Source: Rariloculus sp963665575
GTDB taxonomy: Bacteria; Pseudomonadota; Gammaproteobacteria; Steroidobacterales; Rariloculaceae
Direction of reading: 5' to 3'
Length of the DNA: 64,000 bases
NCBI GenBank assembly: GCA_963665575.2
Contig: CAXXDW010000006.1
Span: 372,001 to 436,000 of the forward strand
Part shown: positions 26,499 to 35,568 of the stretch, in pieces
Layout of the letters: each line of letters opens with the position of its first letter
Numbering within the stretch: position 1 is the first letter of the stretch
Notes under the pieces: generated by a model
Told to the model about the DNA's origin: nothing
Databases searched by the model: none
Seen by the model: only the letters and a program-made list of their open reading frames with translations
Program-made: the position numbers and the translations under genes

Positions 26499-29153
26499 AT
26501 GAAGAGCTATCACGAACCAAGCAGAGCGCAGCCGCGTTTGGTCATCCTCGTTGCGCTGCTCACAGCAACGCCAGGTTTGGCTGACGCAGAGTTCCTCGGA
26601 GACCCGTCCGGGTCAGGTCCGTTTCCGGCGATCGCCGAGTTACGGCCAGATCTGCCAGGTCACACGATCTACCGTCCCGTCAGCTTGCCCGCTCAGGCAT
26701 TGCCGCTGTTCGTCTGGGGCAATGGCGGCTGTCGAGACAATGGCCTGGCCTACGGAGCGTTTCTGCGACAGATCGCATCGCAGGGCTACTTCGTCGTTTC
26801 CGTCGGCCTGCCGCGCGCGGAGCGTCCTTTTGACCCCGATCCACCGCCGCCGACGCCAGCACCGACAGCCGCCACGATTACGCCCGATGAAACGCAGGCA
26901 GAACAACTGACCGAGGCGGTCGACTGGGCGACCGGCGAAAACTCTCGTGCGGCCAGCGAGTTTTTTGGTCGCATCGACACTACACGAGTGGCCGTCGGCG
27001 GTCATAGCTGCGGCGGTTTGCAGGCGCTCGCCGTGTCGGGGGATGCTCGAATCGATACGACGCTCGTGCTGGCCAGCGGAATTTATGTTCGCCCTGGAGA
27101 GGGTCGCAGCGGTGTGCAGATCGACAAGTCGCAGCTTGAGCGCCTGCACGGACCTGCGCTTTACCTCAGCGGAGGGCCTGAAGACATTGCGCACCCGAAT
27201 GCAGCGGACGATGTGGCTCGCATCGACCAGGTGCCGGTCTTTTTCGGTGCGTTGCCTGTCGGGCATGGCGGCACGTTCTGGCGCGAGCGCGATGGCGGCG
27301 AATGGGCTCGTGTCAGTGCCCGGTGGCTGGACTGGCAGCTCAAGGCCGACGCCGACGCGAGCTGGGATTTCGCCGGTCCGCATTGCAGGTTGTGCACCGA
27401 TGATCGCTGGGACGTAATACAGAAAAACCTGCCGAAGCCGGTTGGTCCGTTTCGGCAGTCGCTATACGTACCGGTGCGCGACGGCACGCGTCTGGCAATG
27501 AGTGTATACCGTCTCGCGCGCGACGGCGTGCCGCTCGCCGAGCCGCAGCCCGTTGTGTTTTCGTTTACGCCCTACCGTGCACGTTACCGCGACGACGCCG
27601 GTCGGCTGATCGAGCTGCGGCAGTTTTCGCGCGCTGACGAACAGGCCCTGTTTGATACCGGTTACGTCATCGCCGTGGCCGATGTACGCGGCAAGGGCGC
27701 ATCCTTTGGCTCAAGACGCGGATTTCAGGATCGTACCGAAGCACTCGACGGTTACGACCTCGTTCAATGGCTCAGCCGGCAGCCTTGGTCCGACGGCAAG
27801 GTCGGGATGTACGGCTGCTCCTACCTCGGTGGAACAGCCGTTCACGTTGCGACAACCGTGCCGCCGGCGCTGCGTGCAGTTTTCGTCGGCGCCACCGATC
27901 TGGACAAGTTTGCGTTTGTGCGCAAGGGCGGAATCACCGCTCAGTTCAACACACGACCCGACGAACCGCTGAGCGATGACCTGATGAGTCTGCCGATGGA
28001 CGAGGACCGCGATGGCAGTCTGCTGCGTGCTGCAGTCGCCGAACATGCGGACAACATGCCGATGGCGCAACTTTGGTATGGCATGCCGTTTCGAGACAGT
28101 ATTTCAGAGCTTACGGGGAATCGATTCTGGGACGAGGTCGGCCCGTATACGTACCTGAACGAGCTCGAGCACGCGGACATCGCAACGTATTTCTGGGGAA
28201 ATTGGCAGGACGAACCGACCGCCCAGATCGTTCAGTGGGCGGAGAATCTCGACAGCCGGTTGCTGCTCGGTCCGGGCACGCATTGTGTCCCGCCACCGGA
28301 TTTCGATTTCGCGGGCGAAGTCAAAGCGTTTTTCGATGAGCATCTACGTGAAGTAACGCCTTCGGAGCCGCAGCCGCGCGTTACATGGTGGCTCGAAAAC
28401 GCGTTAGCCGATCAGCATTGGCAGTATGGTGACGAGTGGCCCGGAGTTGCTGCGCCTCGGGAGTCCTGGTATCTCTCCCCCGGCGCGGCGCCGGATTCGC
28501 CCGAGGCATTGCGCCTGCAAGGCGGCACTGCGCGTGCGGGTCGTCCGGAATTCTCGGTCGACTACTCCGTCGGTTCTGACGAGTATTTCGCCTTTTGGGT
28601 CGATTCACAGCACGGCCATGGCCTGAGCTTTACCTCTGACGCGTTTGCGGCCGATCACGAGCTGACCGGTTACTCAATCGTGCATTTGCCGGTATTGTCC
28701 GATCAGCCCGACCCGATTCTGTTCGCCTATCTCGAGCAACTCGCGCCGGATGGCAGCGTGCGTGTCCTGGCATTCGGGCGCCTTGGCGCCGCATATCGTC
28801 AAACCGGTGAGGCGCCCTACGATGTGCTCGGCCTGCCGTGGCACACTGGCAATTCCACAGACCATGCGCCGCTGCGTAGCGACGAAGAAGCGTTGCTGAG
28901 TTTTGCTCTGACTCCAACGGCAACAATCATACCGGCCGGCCATCAACTGCGACTCGTCGTAACAGGTGCAGACCCACGCCAACGCAATCTCGAAGCGATT
29001 CGTCGCGAACCGGCGCCACGCATTGCGCTGACGCTTGGCGGCTCGGACGGTGCGCGGATCGATCTTCCGCTGCAGCGTCGCACACCCGCTCGCGCGGCGC
29101 CGCAGATTGCCAGCAATTCGGCACGCCGGAACGTAGTCGACAATATACGTTAA
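26499..29153 (+). CDS. Exported double alpha/beta hydrolase: chlorophyllase-like domain fused to CocE/NonD family
   Basis: Exported protein of 884 residues with two hydrolase units in one chain. After a signal peptide (to about residue 28), residues about 45-300 form an alpha/beta hydrolase of the chlorophyllase/dienelactone hydrolase type, nucleophile Ser170 in GGHSCGG. Residues about 320-640 form a CocE/NonD (X-Pro dipeptidyl-peptidase S15) catalytic domain, nucleophile Ser441 in GMYGCSYLGG and a His in GPGTHC. Residues about 640-860 are the jelly-roll PepX C-terminal domain. CocE/NonD enzymes cleave acyl esters or amides. It probably releases an acid that the TRAP system imports. It is unusual to find both hydrolase types fused; each usually stands alone. 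Confidence 0.85.
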   Translation: MKSYHEPSRAQPRLVILVALLTATPGLADAEFLGDPSGSGPFPAIAELRPDLPGHTIYRPVSLPAQALPLFVWGNGGCRDNGLAYGAFLRQIASQGYFVVSVGLPRAERPFDPDPPPPTPAPTAATITPDETQAEQLTEAVDWATGENSRAASEFFGRIDTTRVAVGGHSCGGLQALAVSGDARIDTTLVLASGIYVRPGEGRSGVQIDKSQLERLHGPALYLSGGPEDIAHPNAADDVARIDQVPVFFGALPVGHGGTFWRERDGGEWARVSARWLDWQLKADADASWDFAGPHCRLCTDDRWDVIQKNLPKPVGPFRQSLYVPVRDGTRLAMSVYRLARDGVPLAEPQPVVFSFTPYRARYRDDAGRLIELRQFSRADEQALFDTGYVIAVADVRGKGASFGSRRGFQDRTEALDGYDLVQWLSRQPWSDGKVGMYGCSYLGGTAVHVATTVPPALRAVFVGATDLDKFAFVRKGGITAQFNTRPDEPLSDDLMSLPMDEDRDGSLLRAAVAEHADNMPMAQLWYGMPFRDSISELTGNRFWDEVGPYTYLNELEHADIATYFWGNWQDEPTAQIVQWAENLDSRLLLGPGTHCVPPPDFDFAGEVKAFFDEHLREVTPSEPQPRVTWWLENALADQHWQYGDEWPGVAAPRESWYLSPGAAPDSPEALRLQGGTARAGRPEFSVDYSVGSDEYFAFWVDSQHGHGLSFTSDAFAADHELTGYSIVHLPVLSDQPDPILFAYLEQLAPDGSVRVLAFGRLGAAYRQTGEAPYDVLGLPWHTGNSTDHAPLRSDEEALLSFALTPTATIIPAGHQLRLVVTGADPRQRNLEAIRREPAPRIALTLGGSDGARIDLPLQRRTPARAAPQIASNSARRNVVDNIR

Positions 29154-29157
29154 TCAA

Positions 29158-29346
29158 ATGTACAGACGCTCTCACGGCGTTGTGATGATCGTGCTGACTG
29201 ACGCGACTGTTTTCGACGCAGCAAATCCCGATCACTGGCCGTCCGGCATCGCGCTGCCTGGCTACAACCGCGTCGGACCGGAAACAGCCTCGGAATGTCC
29301 CGCACAATGCTGGCATAGGCAGCCCTCCGTCTGGATGGACACATGA
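29158..29346 (+). CDS. Possible small protein linking hydrolase and TRAP genes
   Basis: A 62-codon frame fills the gap between two genes exactly: it begins 4 bases after the hydrolase stop, and its TGA overlaps the start of the small TRAP subunit as ATGA, as seen at several other junctions in this operon. The product has no recognised domain; residues MIVLTDATVFDAANP recall the N-terminal strand of amidohydrolases, so it may be a remnant. There is no clear ribosome-binding site. Translation, if it occurs, may couple to the downstream gene. It may equally be non-coding. Confidence 0.3.
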   Translation: MYRRSHGVVMIVLTDATVFDAANPDHWPSGIALPGYNRVGPETASECPAQCWHRQPSVWMDT

Positions 29347-29801
29347 ATCTCTCGCTGCTGCGAACCATGCTGGTATGGATTTCCGGTGGTGCGCTGCTCA
29401 TCGCCATGGTCGTCGATACGCTCGCAATGTTCGGTCGCGCGCTGCAGTTTCCGCTGATCGGTTCGATAGAAATCATTCAGGCGGTCGTTCTGATTGCAGC
29501 AAGCGGAGGGCTGATCATCACGACGCTCGATCATGCCCACGCGCGTGTCCGCCTCGTGCTCGATCGGTTGCCATCACGATGGCGCAGGCGGTTCGAAACT
29601 CTGTATGCCGTCGCTGCGGCCTTGCTTTTTGCTGCGCTGCTGGCAGGCAGCCTGTGGATCACCGCGGATCTCTGGAGCGGTTACGAGGAAAGTGAGATTC
29701 TGCGTATTCCCTATCGGCCACTGCGCCTCGCAGTCGTGCTGGCGCTGATCGTGCTGCTGGTGCTGGCGTTGCGGCGTCCAGGAACCCGGGAGTCGCGTTG
29801 A
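29343..29801 (+). CDS. TRAP transporter small membrane subunit (DctQ family)
   Basis: Integral membrane protein of 152 residues, the usual size for DctQ. Four hydrophobic segments are visible: about 10-35, 45-65, 87-108 and 127-146, with basic residues between the second and third (HARVRLVLDRLPSRWRRR) facing the cytoplasm. It pairs with the large subunit encoded immediately downstream (TTGA overlap) to form a sodium-driven importer for organic acids captured by the binding protein encoded at 35550. It is the first of a chain of genes with overlapping stop and start codons. Confidence 0.88.
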   Translation: MNLSLLRTMLVWISGGALLIAMVVDTLAMFGRALQFPLIGSIEIIQAVVLIAASGGLIITTLDHAHARVRLVLDRLPSRWRRRFETLYAVAAALLFAALLAGSLWITADLWSGYEESEILRIPYRPLRLAVVLALIVLLVLALRRPGTRESR

Positions 29802-31105
29802 GCGCGCAGCCGCTGACTGGTCTTGTCGGCGTCGTCGCACTGCTGGCGCTGCTGCTCGCTGGTATGCCGATCGGCTTCGCGCTCGGGCTCGTCGGCCTCG
29901 CTGGTCTTGCGTTGACGCTCGGGCTCGAGCCGGCACTCATCAAGTCGGGCGTGCTCGTGTTCGAAACGTTGACCCGCTACGAACTCGGGACACTTCCGTT
30001 GTTCATGCTGATGGCGCACCTGTGTTTCGTCGCGAAAGCAAGCCGCGACTTTTTCGACCTGGCATCGCGCCTGTTCGGACACCGTCGCGGCGGGCTGGCG
30101 ATCGCGTCGGTCGCCGGCTGCGCAGGATTCGGGTCAATCAACGGATCGAGTCTCGCAACTACCGCAACGATGGGTCTGGTCGCTGTACCGGAAATGCGCG
30201 AGCGCGGTTACGCCGATACCATGGCGACCGGCAGCGTTGCCGCCGGCGGCACGCTGGGGCAGATGATTCCACCGTCGGGGGCGCTGATCGTATTCGGCAT
30301 CATCGCCGAGCAATCGATCGGCGTGCTGTTCACGGCAGCGATCGTACCTGGCCTGACCCAGATGCTCAGCTACTTTCTCGTTATCGCGCTCTGGGTCGTC
30401 TTGCGCCCCGAGGCTGCACCGCAGCTCGCGCGTTCGTCGTGGTCCGAGCGTCGCGCTGCCCTGCGACGAGTCATCGACATCGGCCTGCTCGTCATGACCG
30501 TCACCGGCGGAATTGTTCTGGGCTGGGTCACGCCGTCGGAAGCCGCAGCGCTCGGCGCCGCCGGTGCACTCGTCATTTGTGTGCTGCGCGGCCGTATGAA
30601 CGGTCAGGCACTGCGCGGCGCACTCGAAGACACACTGCGAACCAGCGGTCTGATCTACCTTGTGGTCATCGGTGCGCTGATATTTGCTGCTTTTATAAGC
30701 GTCACCGGACTGACGGATGCGATCGGGGCGACGATCGGCGGATTTGGCTTCGGCCCGGTCGGCACGATGCTGCTGGTGGCCGTATTTCTCTTGTTGATCG
30801 GTTCCGTGCTCGACGGCCTCGCTCTGATGTTGCTGACAACGCCGATTCTGCTGCCGCTCGTTGCGGATCTCGGCCTGTCGGCAATCTGGTTCGGAGTGTT
30901 TCTCGTGCGTGCGATGGAGATCGGTTTCGTGCATCCGCCGATGGGCCTGAATCTCTACGTGATTCAGGGGGTCGCTCCGGAAGTGTCGCTCGGCCGTATC
31001 TTCAAGGGCGTCCTGCCGTTTCTCGCCGCAGACCTGCTGCATCTCGTGCTGCTCGTCGTGTTTCCCGTAATCGTGCTCGGGCTGCCGCAGTGGTTGGGAC
31101 GATGA
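29798..31105 (+). CDS. TRAP transporter large permease subunit (DctM family)
   Basis: Polytopic membrane protein of 435 residues, typical for DctM (about 420-440). It uses a TTG start overlapping the previous stop. Characteristic segments are seen: LTRYELGTLPLFMLMAHLCF, then GFGSINGSSLATTATMGLVAVPEMRERGY, and IPPSGALIVFGIIAEQSIG, the conserved core that forms the substrate and sodium path. The C-terminal half repeats the scaffold (LLLIGSVLDGLALMLLTTPILLPL, HPPMGLNLYVIQGVAP). It functions with the DctQ-type subunit and the binding lipoprotein. Its stop overlaps the next start as ATGA. Confidence 0.95.
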   Translation: MSAQPLTGLVGVVALLALLLAGMPIGFALGLVGLAGLALTLGLEPALIKSGVLVFETLTRYELGTLPLFMLMAHLCFVAKASRDFFDLASRLFGHRRGGLAIASVAGCAGFGSINGSSLATTATMGLVAVPEMRERGYADTMATGSVAAGGTLGQMIPPSGALIVFGIIAEQSIGVLFTAAIVPGLTQMLSYFLVIALWVVLRPEAAPQLARSSWSERRAALRRVIDIGLLVMTVTGGIVLGWVTPSEAAALGAAGALVICVLRGRMNGQALRGALEDTLRTSGLIYLVVIGALIFAAFISVTGLTDAIGATIGGFGFGPVGTMLLVAVFLLLIGSVLDGLALMLLTTPILLPLVADLGLSAIWFGVFLVRAMEIGFVHPPMGLNLYVIQGVAPEVSLGRIFKGVLPFLAADLLHLVLLVVFPVIVLGLPQWLGR

Positions 31106-32169
31106 ATCAGGCTGTAGTCACTTCGGTCGTCGAGCGTATTCTCGATGATCCACTCGCGGCCCTCGCCGACGGCGGCATCGGCTTTGTCGGACCCGATGTG
31201 CCGGTCGAGGTGCTGCTCGCCTCCGGTCGAGCGTTCGGGCATCTGCCCTGGACAGCAGGTGAACCTACACGTTGGGCGGATCGCTGGCTCGAGTCGAGTT
31301 TCCCGTTTTGGACGCGTTCGATTCTCGAGCAGTGGCATGCGGGCGCCTTCGACGGTCTTTCGTCGGTCGTTTTTTCTCGTGCCGCTGACGCGAGTCAGCG
31401 GCTCTATTACTACGTCACCGAGTTGCAGCGACGCGACCTGTTGAATGGCCCGGAACCGGTGATATTCGACGTCGCACACGTGCGACGTGAATTGAGCGTC
31501 AAGCACACGGCAGCAGCGATTCTAAAGCTCTGTAGCGCGCTTGGCGTCGCACCCGCCGAGCTGAACGGAGCGATCGGGCAGGCCAATGCGCTGCGCCGGA
31601 CACTCGCCGGAATCGAGGCCAATCGTAGCAGCGACGGTCCATGGCATGAGCGCGTTGGCCGCGCGGTCTTGTGGAGCAATCCCGTGCAATGGTTGGACAC
31701 AACCCTTTTTCCGACAAGCACCGCGAGCTGGCCGCGCGTGCTTCTTGCAGGCAGCGTACCGCCCGACGATCGGATTCATCGCGCAGTCGAAGCCGCCGGC
31801 GCGAGCGTTGTAGCCGAAGCGCACATGCATGGGTCGGGCCGACTGGGTCCGGAAATTGTCATCGATGCGGAGCGCCCGGCGCTCGCGCTCGCACGGCACC
31901 TGCAACTGGCATCGATGAGTCCGCGAGCGATGATCGATCGCGGCGAATGGATTGTTGAACGAGCGCGCGCCGCACGTGCAGCAGTGGTGATTATCTGGCT
32001 CACGCGCGAGGACGAAGCGCTCGCGTGGCATGTTCCACCGCAAACCGGGGCTCTGGCTGCCGCCGGTATCGGAAGGCTCGTGCTGCCGGCGGCGCACTGG
32101 CAGTTCAATGATCAGAACCTTGATCGTCTCATTGAGTTCCTGACGGCCAACGTTGATGCGACCAATTGA
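31102..32169 (+). CDS. 2-hydroxyacyl-CoA dehydratase D-component family subunit lacking cluster cysteines
   Basis: Cytosolic protein of 355 residues in the HgdB/FldC/BcrC superfamily. The layout is kept: SRAADASQRLYYYV corresponds to the family's S/T-C-D-S-x-R-R-L-Y-D motif, and the C-terminal GALAAAGIGRLVLP corresponds to L-x-x-x-G-I-P-x-L-x-L-E. However, the three Cys that bind the [4Fe-4S] cluster are replaced (A or S in the first two motifs, T in IIWLTREDEALAW), and the chain has a single Cys elsewhere. It therefore probably cannot hold the catalytic cluster alone. It overlaps both neighbours (ATGA before, 14 bases after). It likely pairs with the related subunit at 34294. The reaction is unknown. 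Confidence 0.72.
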   Translation: MNQAVVTSVVERILDDPLAALADGGIGFVGPDVPVEVLLASGRAFGHLPWTAGEPTRWADRWLESSFPFWTRSILEQWHAGAFDGLSSVVFSRAADASQRLYYYVTELQRRDLLNGPEPVIFDVAHVRRELSVKHTAAAILKLCSALGVAPAELNGAIGQANALRRTLAGIEANRSSDGPWHERVGRAVLWSNPVQWLDTTLFPTSTASWPRVLLAGSVPPDDRIHRAVEAAGASVVAEAHMHGSGRLGPEIVIDAERPALALARHLQLASMSPRAMIDRGEWIVERARAARAAVVIIWLTREDEALAWHVPPQTGALAAAGIGRLVLPAAHWQFNDQNLDRLIEFLTANVDATN

Positions 32170-34297
32170 AGGAACGGTCGTGATGGCTTTGGATGCAGTG
32201 GCTGACCGCCCGCTATGCCGCTTTCTCGAGTCGCTTGGTGCCGAGATCCGGCGCGGCCAGATCGACGAGCCGGCCGTCGCAGGCGCAGATTTTCTGGTTG
32301 AAAACCTTGGTCTTGAGCGGCTGTGCGATGCCGGTACGACGCGGGCGCAACTCGATGCGTGGAATCCGGCGCTGATACATGTGTCTGTTACCCACTTTGG
32401 AAGCGGCGGCACGCGGTCGCGATGGCGCGGCAGCGAGCTCGTTTCGTCCGCCATGGGCGGCACGCTGCGCCTGACGGGGCAGCCGAATCGGCGGCCGGTC
32501 AAGGAAGCGCTCGACGCGTGCACGTTTCATGCTGAGATGGTCGCGGCGGCGGGGGCAATGGCTGCCTACTACTCGCGCCTGAATTCCGGTCGCGGTCAGC
32601 ATGTCGACGTATCGATCCAGGAAGTCGCGTTCAGTCGCAACATCAGCGGCGTGCTCGCATGGCAATTCGATCGACGCAAGCTGCACCGCGCGGGCGGAGC
32701 CCTGAATTACGGCAAGGTTGCGGTGAAGTGCATCTGGCGGCTCGCGGACGGCTGGTGTTTTCACAGCCTGATGACGGGTCGTTTCGGTGCGCCTGCCAAC
32801 GAGGCGCTCTCGGACTGGATCGACGTGACGAGCCTCGACAATCCGCTGCGCGACGTCGACTGGCTGCGTTACAACCGCTCGACTCTGGATGCCGCAACGC
32901 GTGCCAAGTGGGAAAAGGCAATCGCTGCATTTTTTCTATCCCGCACCCGCGAGGAGATTCGCGTCGAAGGCCGGCAGCGCGGCATCAACGCCTGCGTCGT
33001 CGAAGAGCCGGCCGATGTGCTGGCCGACGCGCACCTTGATGCCCGCGGATTCTGGACGGAGGAGAACGGGTGCAAACTGCCCGGTCACTTCGCGGTGCTG
33101 ACGCCAGCGTCGACGCCCTCGGGCGGTGCGGATACACCTGCCGCAGCATCTCGATCGGGCCCGCTTGGAGGTATTCGAGTGCTCGATTTCTCATGGGCAC
33201 TGGTGGGTTCGATTGCGACCAAGATCCTCGGCGACCTCGGCGCTGATGTGATCAAGATCGAAAGCCGCAATCGTCCTTGTCTATCGCGGCTGGACGTGCA
33301 GGTCGCGGCATCGCGCCCTGACGATCTCGATGACAAGCCCTGGTTTGCGCATCTGAACACGTCGAAACGCAGTCTCGCGCTCGATCTGAAGCATGCAGAA
33401 GCAATGGCGGTGATCGAGCCGTTACTCGCATGGGCCGATATCGTTGTCGAGAACTTTTCACCCGGGACGATGGACAAGCTCGGTCTCGGTTACGCGACCA
33501 TCGGCTCGCGACACCCCGGAATCGTGATGGCGTCCGGCAGCGTGTTTGGTCAGACCGGCCCGCTTGCAGCCGAGTGGGGGGTCGACGGCACGGGCGGCGC
33601 GCTGTCGGGCCGCACCTTTCTGACCGGATGGCCGGACCGGGATCCCGTTATTCCCGGAGCAGTGCCTTATGGCGACGTGATCGTGCCGTACGTGATGGCT
33701 GCCTGTGTGATTGCGGGACTTGCCTGCCGACGCAAACAGGGCCGTGGTTGCCATATCGATGCGTCGATGTACGAAATCTGCGTGCAACAGATGACGGCAA
33801 CCATTTGTGCGGCACAGACAGGGTCACTGCCACAACGACTGGGAAATGCCGATCCGAACGTGTTGCATCAGGACGTCTTTCCCGCGCGTGGTGAGGATCG
33901 CTGGGTTGCGATCAGTTTGTTCGATGAAGCGGATAGCGCACGCCTGAGTGAATTGACCGGTGGTCGGCCGGCCGAAGAGTGGACTGTCGAACACGACGAT
34001 CATCAGCTCGCTGCACTGCTGCAACGCGAAGGCATCGCAGCAGGCGTCGTGCAGGATATCGAGGACATGATCGAGAAGGACGTGTCACTCAGCGAGCGCG
34101 GCGCGCTCGTCGACCTGCCTCACCAGAAGCTGGGCAACTTCGGCCATGTTCGTACGCCGATAGGGTTCTCCCATGACGTCGTTTCGCCGTACCGGGCCCC
34201 TGCAATCGGTGAGCACACGCAGGAGCTTGTCGTCGACATCGCCGGCGCCAGCGCCGCGGCTTACTCGGAGCTGGCGGCCAAAGGAGTGCTGAAGTGA
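32156..34297 (+). CDS. Two-domain type III CoA-transferase (CaiB/BaiF fusion)
   Basis: Cytosolic protein of 713 residues built from two CaiB/BaiF units: about 1-330 and 345-713, joined by a Pro/Ala/Ser/Gly linker. The second unit opens with LGGIRVLDFSWALVGSIA, the normal family start; the first lacks part of that N-terminal strand. At the position of the catalytic Asp of formyl-CoA transferase each half has Glu (VDVSIQEVAF and IDASMYEICV). Type III transferases move CoA between acids through an acyl-enzyme anhydride; Glu could act similarly, but this is untested. The fusion puts into one chain the interlocked dimer that other members form. It probably activates the imported acid for the dehydratase-like pair. 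Confidence 0.88.
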   Translation: MRPIEGTVVMALDAVADRPLCRFLESLGAEIRRGQIDEPAVAGADFLVENLGLERLCDAGTTRAQLDAWNPALIHVSVTHFGSGGTRSRWRGSELVSSAMGGTLRLTGQPNRRPVKEALDACTFHAEMVAAAGAMAAYYSRLNSGRGQHVDVSIQEVAFSRNISGVLAWQFDRRKLHRAGGALNYGKVAVKCIWRLADGWCFHSLMTGRFGAPANEALSDWIDVTSLDNPLRDVDWLRYNRSTLDAATRAKWEKAIAAFFLSRTREEIRVEGRQRGINACVVEEPADVLADAHLDARGFWTEENGCKLPGHFAVLTPASTPSGGADTPAAASRSGPLGGIRVLDFSWALVGSIATKILGDLGADVIKIESRNRPCLSRLDVQVAASRPDDLDDKPWFAHLNTSKRSLALDLKHAEAMAVIEPLLAWADIVVENFSPGTMDKLGLGYATIGSRHPGIVMASGSVFGQTGPLAAEWGVDGTGGALSGRTFLTGWPDRDPVIPGAVPYGDVIVPYVMAACVIAGLACRRKQGRGCHIDASMYEICVQQMTATICAAQTGSLPQRLGNADPNVLHQDVFPARGEDRWVAISLFDEADSARLSELTGGRPAEEWTVEHDDHQLAALLQREGIAAGVVQDIEDMIEKDVSLSERGALVDLPHQKLGNFGHVRTPIGFSHDVVSPYRAPAIGEHTQELVVDIAGASAAAYSELAAKGVLK

Positions 34298-35568
34298 GCG
34301 GCCTCGAATGCACAGATTCAGCCAAGGCCTACCAAAAGGCGTTTGGCGCAGAGCTGCGCGAGCGCGTCGTCGGGAGAGGCGAGCCGTTTGCCGTTGCACA
34401 GGCAGACACACCGCACGAGATCTTTCATGCGATGGATATTCCCGTCGTCTCCAATCAATGGTGGTCTGCCTATATCTCGGCAAAGCGATTGTCGTCGCGC
34501 TACCTCGCGACGCTCGATGAGATCGGCTTTCCCCCGAATCGCTGCAGCTATTGCTCACTCGGTCTGGCTTGCTCGCTCGCCAACGATCCGGCGACTGCGC
34601 CCTGGGGTGGTCTGCCGAAACCTGCGGTGCTCGTCGCGCGCCTGACCTGCGACTGCATCCAGCAGGTTTTTGCTGAGTGGGCGAAAGTGCTCGAATCGGA
34701 GTTCTTTCCAATGGAAGCACCAGCCTGGACGCAGACGCTGCCGGAGTGGTTCAGGCACTCGCGTGACCGCTGGGAGGAGGTCTACCAGGCCGATCGAATC
34801 GCATTGCTTGCAGCGGAGATGCGTGAGCTCATCGCACTGCTGGAACGCAAGACGGATCGGCGCTTCGAGCCTCAGCGGCTCGCCGGACTCATGGAACGCA
34901 TAAACGAGCAGGAAGAATACCTGGCGCAGGCGGCGGAGCTTGCTGGCGCAGCGCGACCGTGTCCCGTCTCGATCCTGGACCAGATGACCAACACGATGAT
35001 CCCGCAATGGCATCGCGGCTCGGACTGGGCAGTAAGTCATGCCCGCCGTTTTCGCGACGAGGTGCTCGACCGGGCGCAGGCCGGTGTCGGAGTCGCTCAG
35101 AACGAGCGGCTCAGACTGATGTGGATTGGCGCCGGGCTCTGGCACGACACGTCCTTTTATAAGATGCTCGAGGAGCGGCTCGGCGCCGTTTTCGTCTGGT
35201 CGATGTATCTGCCATTCGCAGGAGCGCAGTACATTCGTCAGCTCAAGGGCCGTTCGCTCGAAGCGCTGGCAAGCCGAATTTGTTCGATGAACGAAGTGCT
35301 GCATCTGCCACCGTGGATGAATGAATGGATCGTCAGTGAGGCCAGGCGTTGCGGCATCGACGCGGCCGTCGTGCTCGTACCGCCGGACAATCGGCTGTCG
35401 CAATCCGGCACATTGCTGACCGGGCAGGAGCTGGACGCCGCCGGAGTCCCGGTTCTGAGGCTGAGTGCCGATATGGTCGATGCGAAAAACTGGAATCGCG
35501 ATGCTTCGGTCGAACATGTCGCGACGTTCCTGCGCCGGGAGGTCATGAAATGCGAACGCTTGCGCTGA
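34294..35568 (+). CDS. 2-hydroxyacyl-CoA dehydratase D-component family subunit (HgdB/BcrB-like)
   Basis: Cytosolic protein of 424 residues resembling the larger subunit of 2-hydroxyacyl-CoA dehydratases and benzoyl-CoA reductases. GTG start behind AAAGGAG, overlapping the previous stop. Near residues 78-110 it keeps RCSYCSLGLACS and LTCDCIQQ, cysteines in the region that binds the cluster. In the C-terminal region, where family members have N-R-S-C-R-P, this protein has PDNRLSQSG, so the third ligand is lost. The last part (GVPVLRLSADMVDAKNWN) matches the family. No activator ATPase gene of the HgdC type is nearby. Together with the Cys-poor partner this suggests altered cluster chemistry or a non-redox function. 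Confidence 0.78.
   Translation: MSGLECTDSAKAYQKAFGAELRERVVGRGEPFAVAQADTPHEIFHAMDIPVVSNQWWSAYISAKRLSSRYLATLDEIGFPPNRCSYCSLGLACSLANDPATAPWGGLPKPAVLVARLTCDCIQQVFAEWAKVLESEFFPMEAPAWTQTLPEWFRHSRDRWEEVYQADRIALLAAEMRELIALLERKTDRRFEPQRLAGLMERINEQEEYLAQAAELAGAARPCPVSILDQMTNTMIPQWHRGSDWAVSHARRFRDEVLDRAQAGVGVAQNERLRLMWIGAGLWHDTSFYKMLEERLGAVFVWSMYLPFAGAQYIRQLKGRSLEALASRICSMNEVLHLPPWMNEWIVSEARRCGIDAAVVLVPPDNRLSQSGTLLTGQELDAAGVPVLRLSADMVDAKNWNRDASVEHVATFLRREVMKCERLR

Noticed and set aside
30022..31101. Extension of the dehydratase-like frame upstream through the TRAP permease gene
   Set aside because: The permease is certain in the other frame; the ATG at 31102 overlapping its stop is the natural start.
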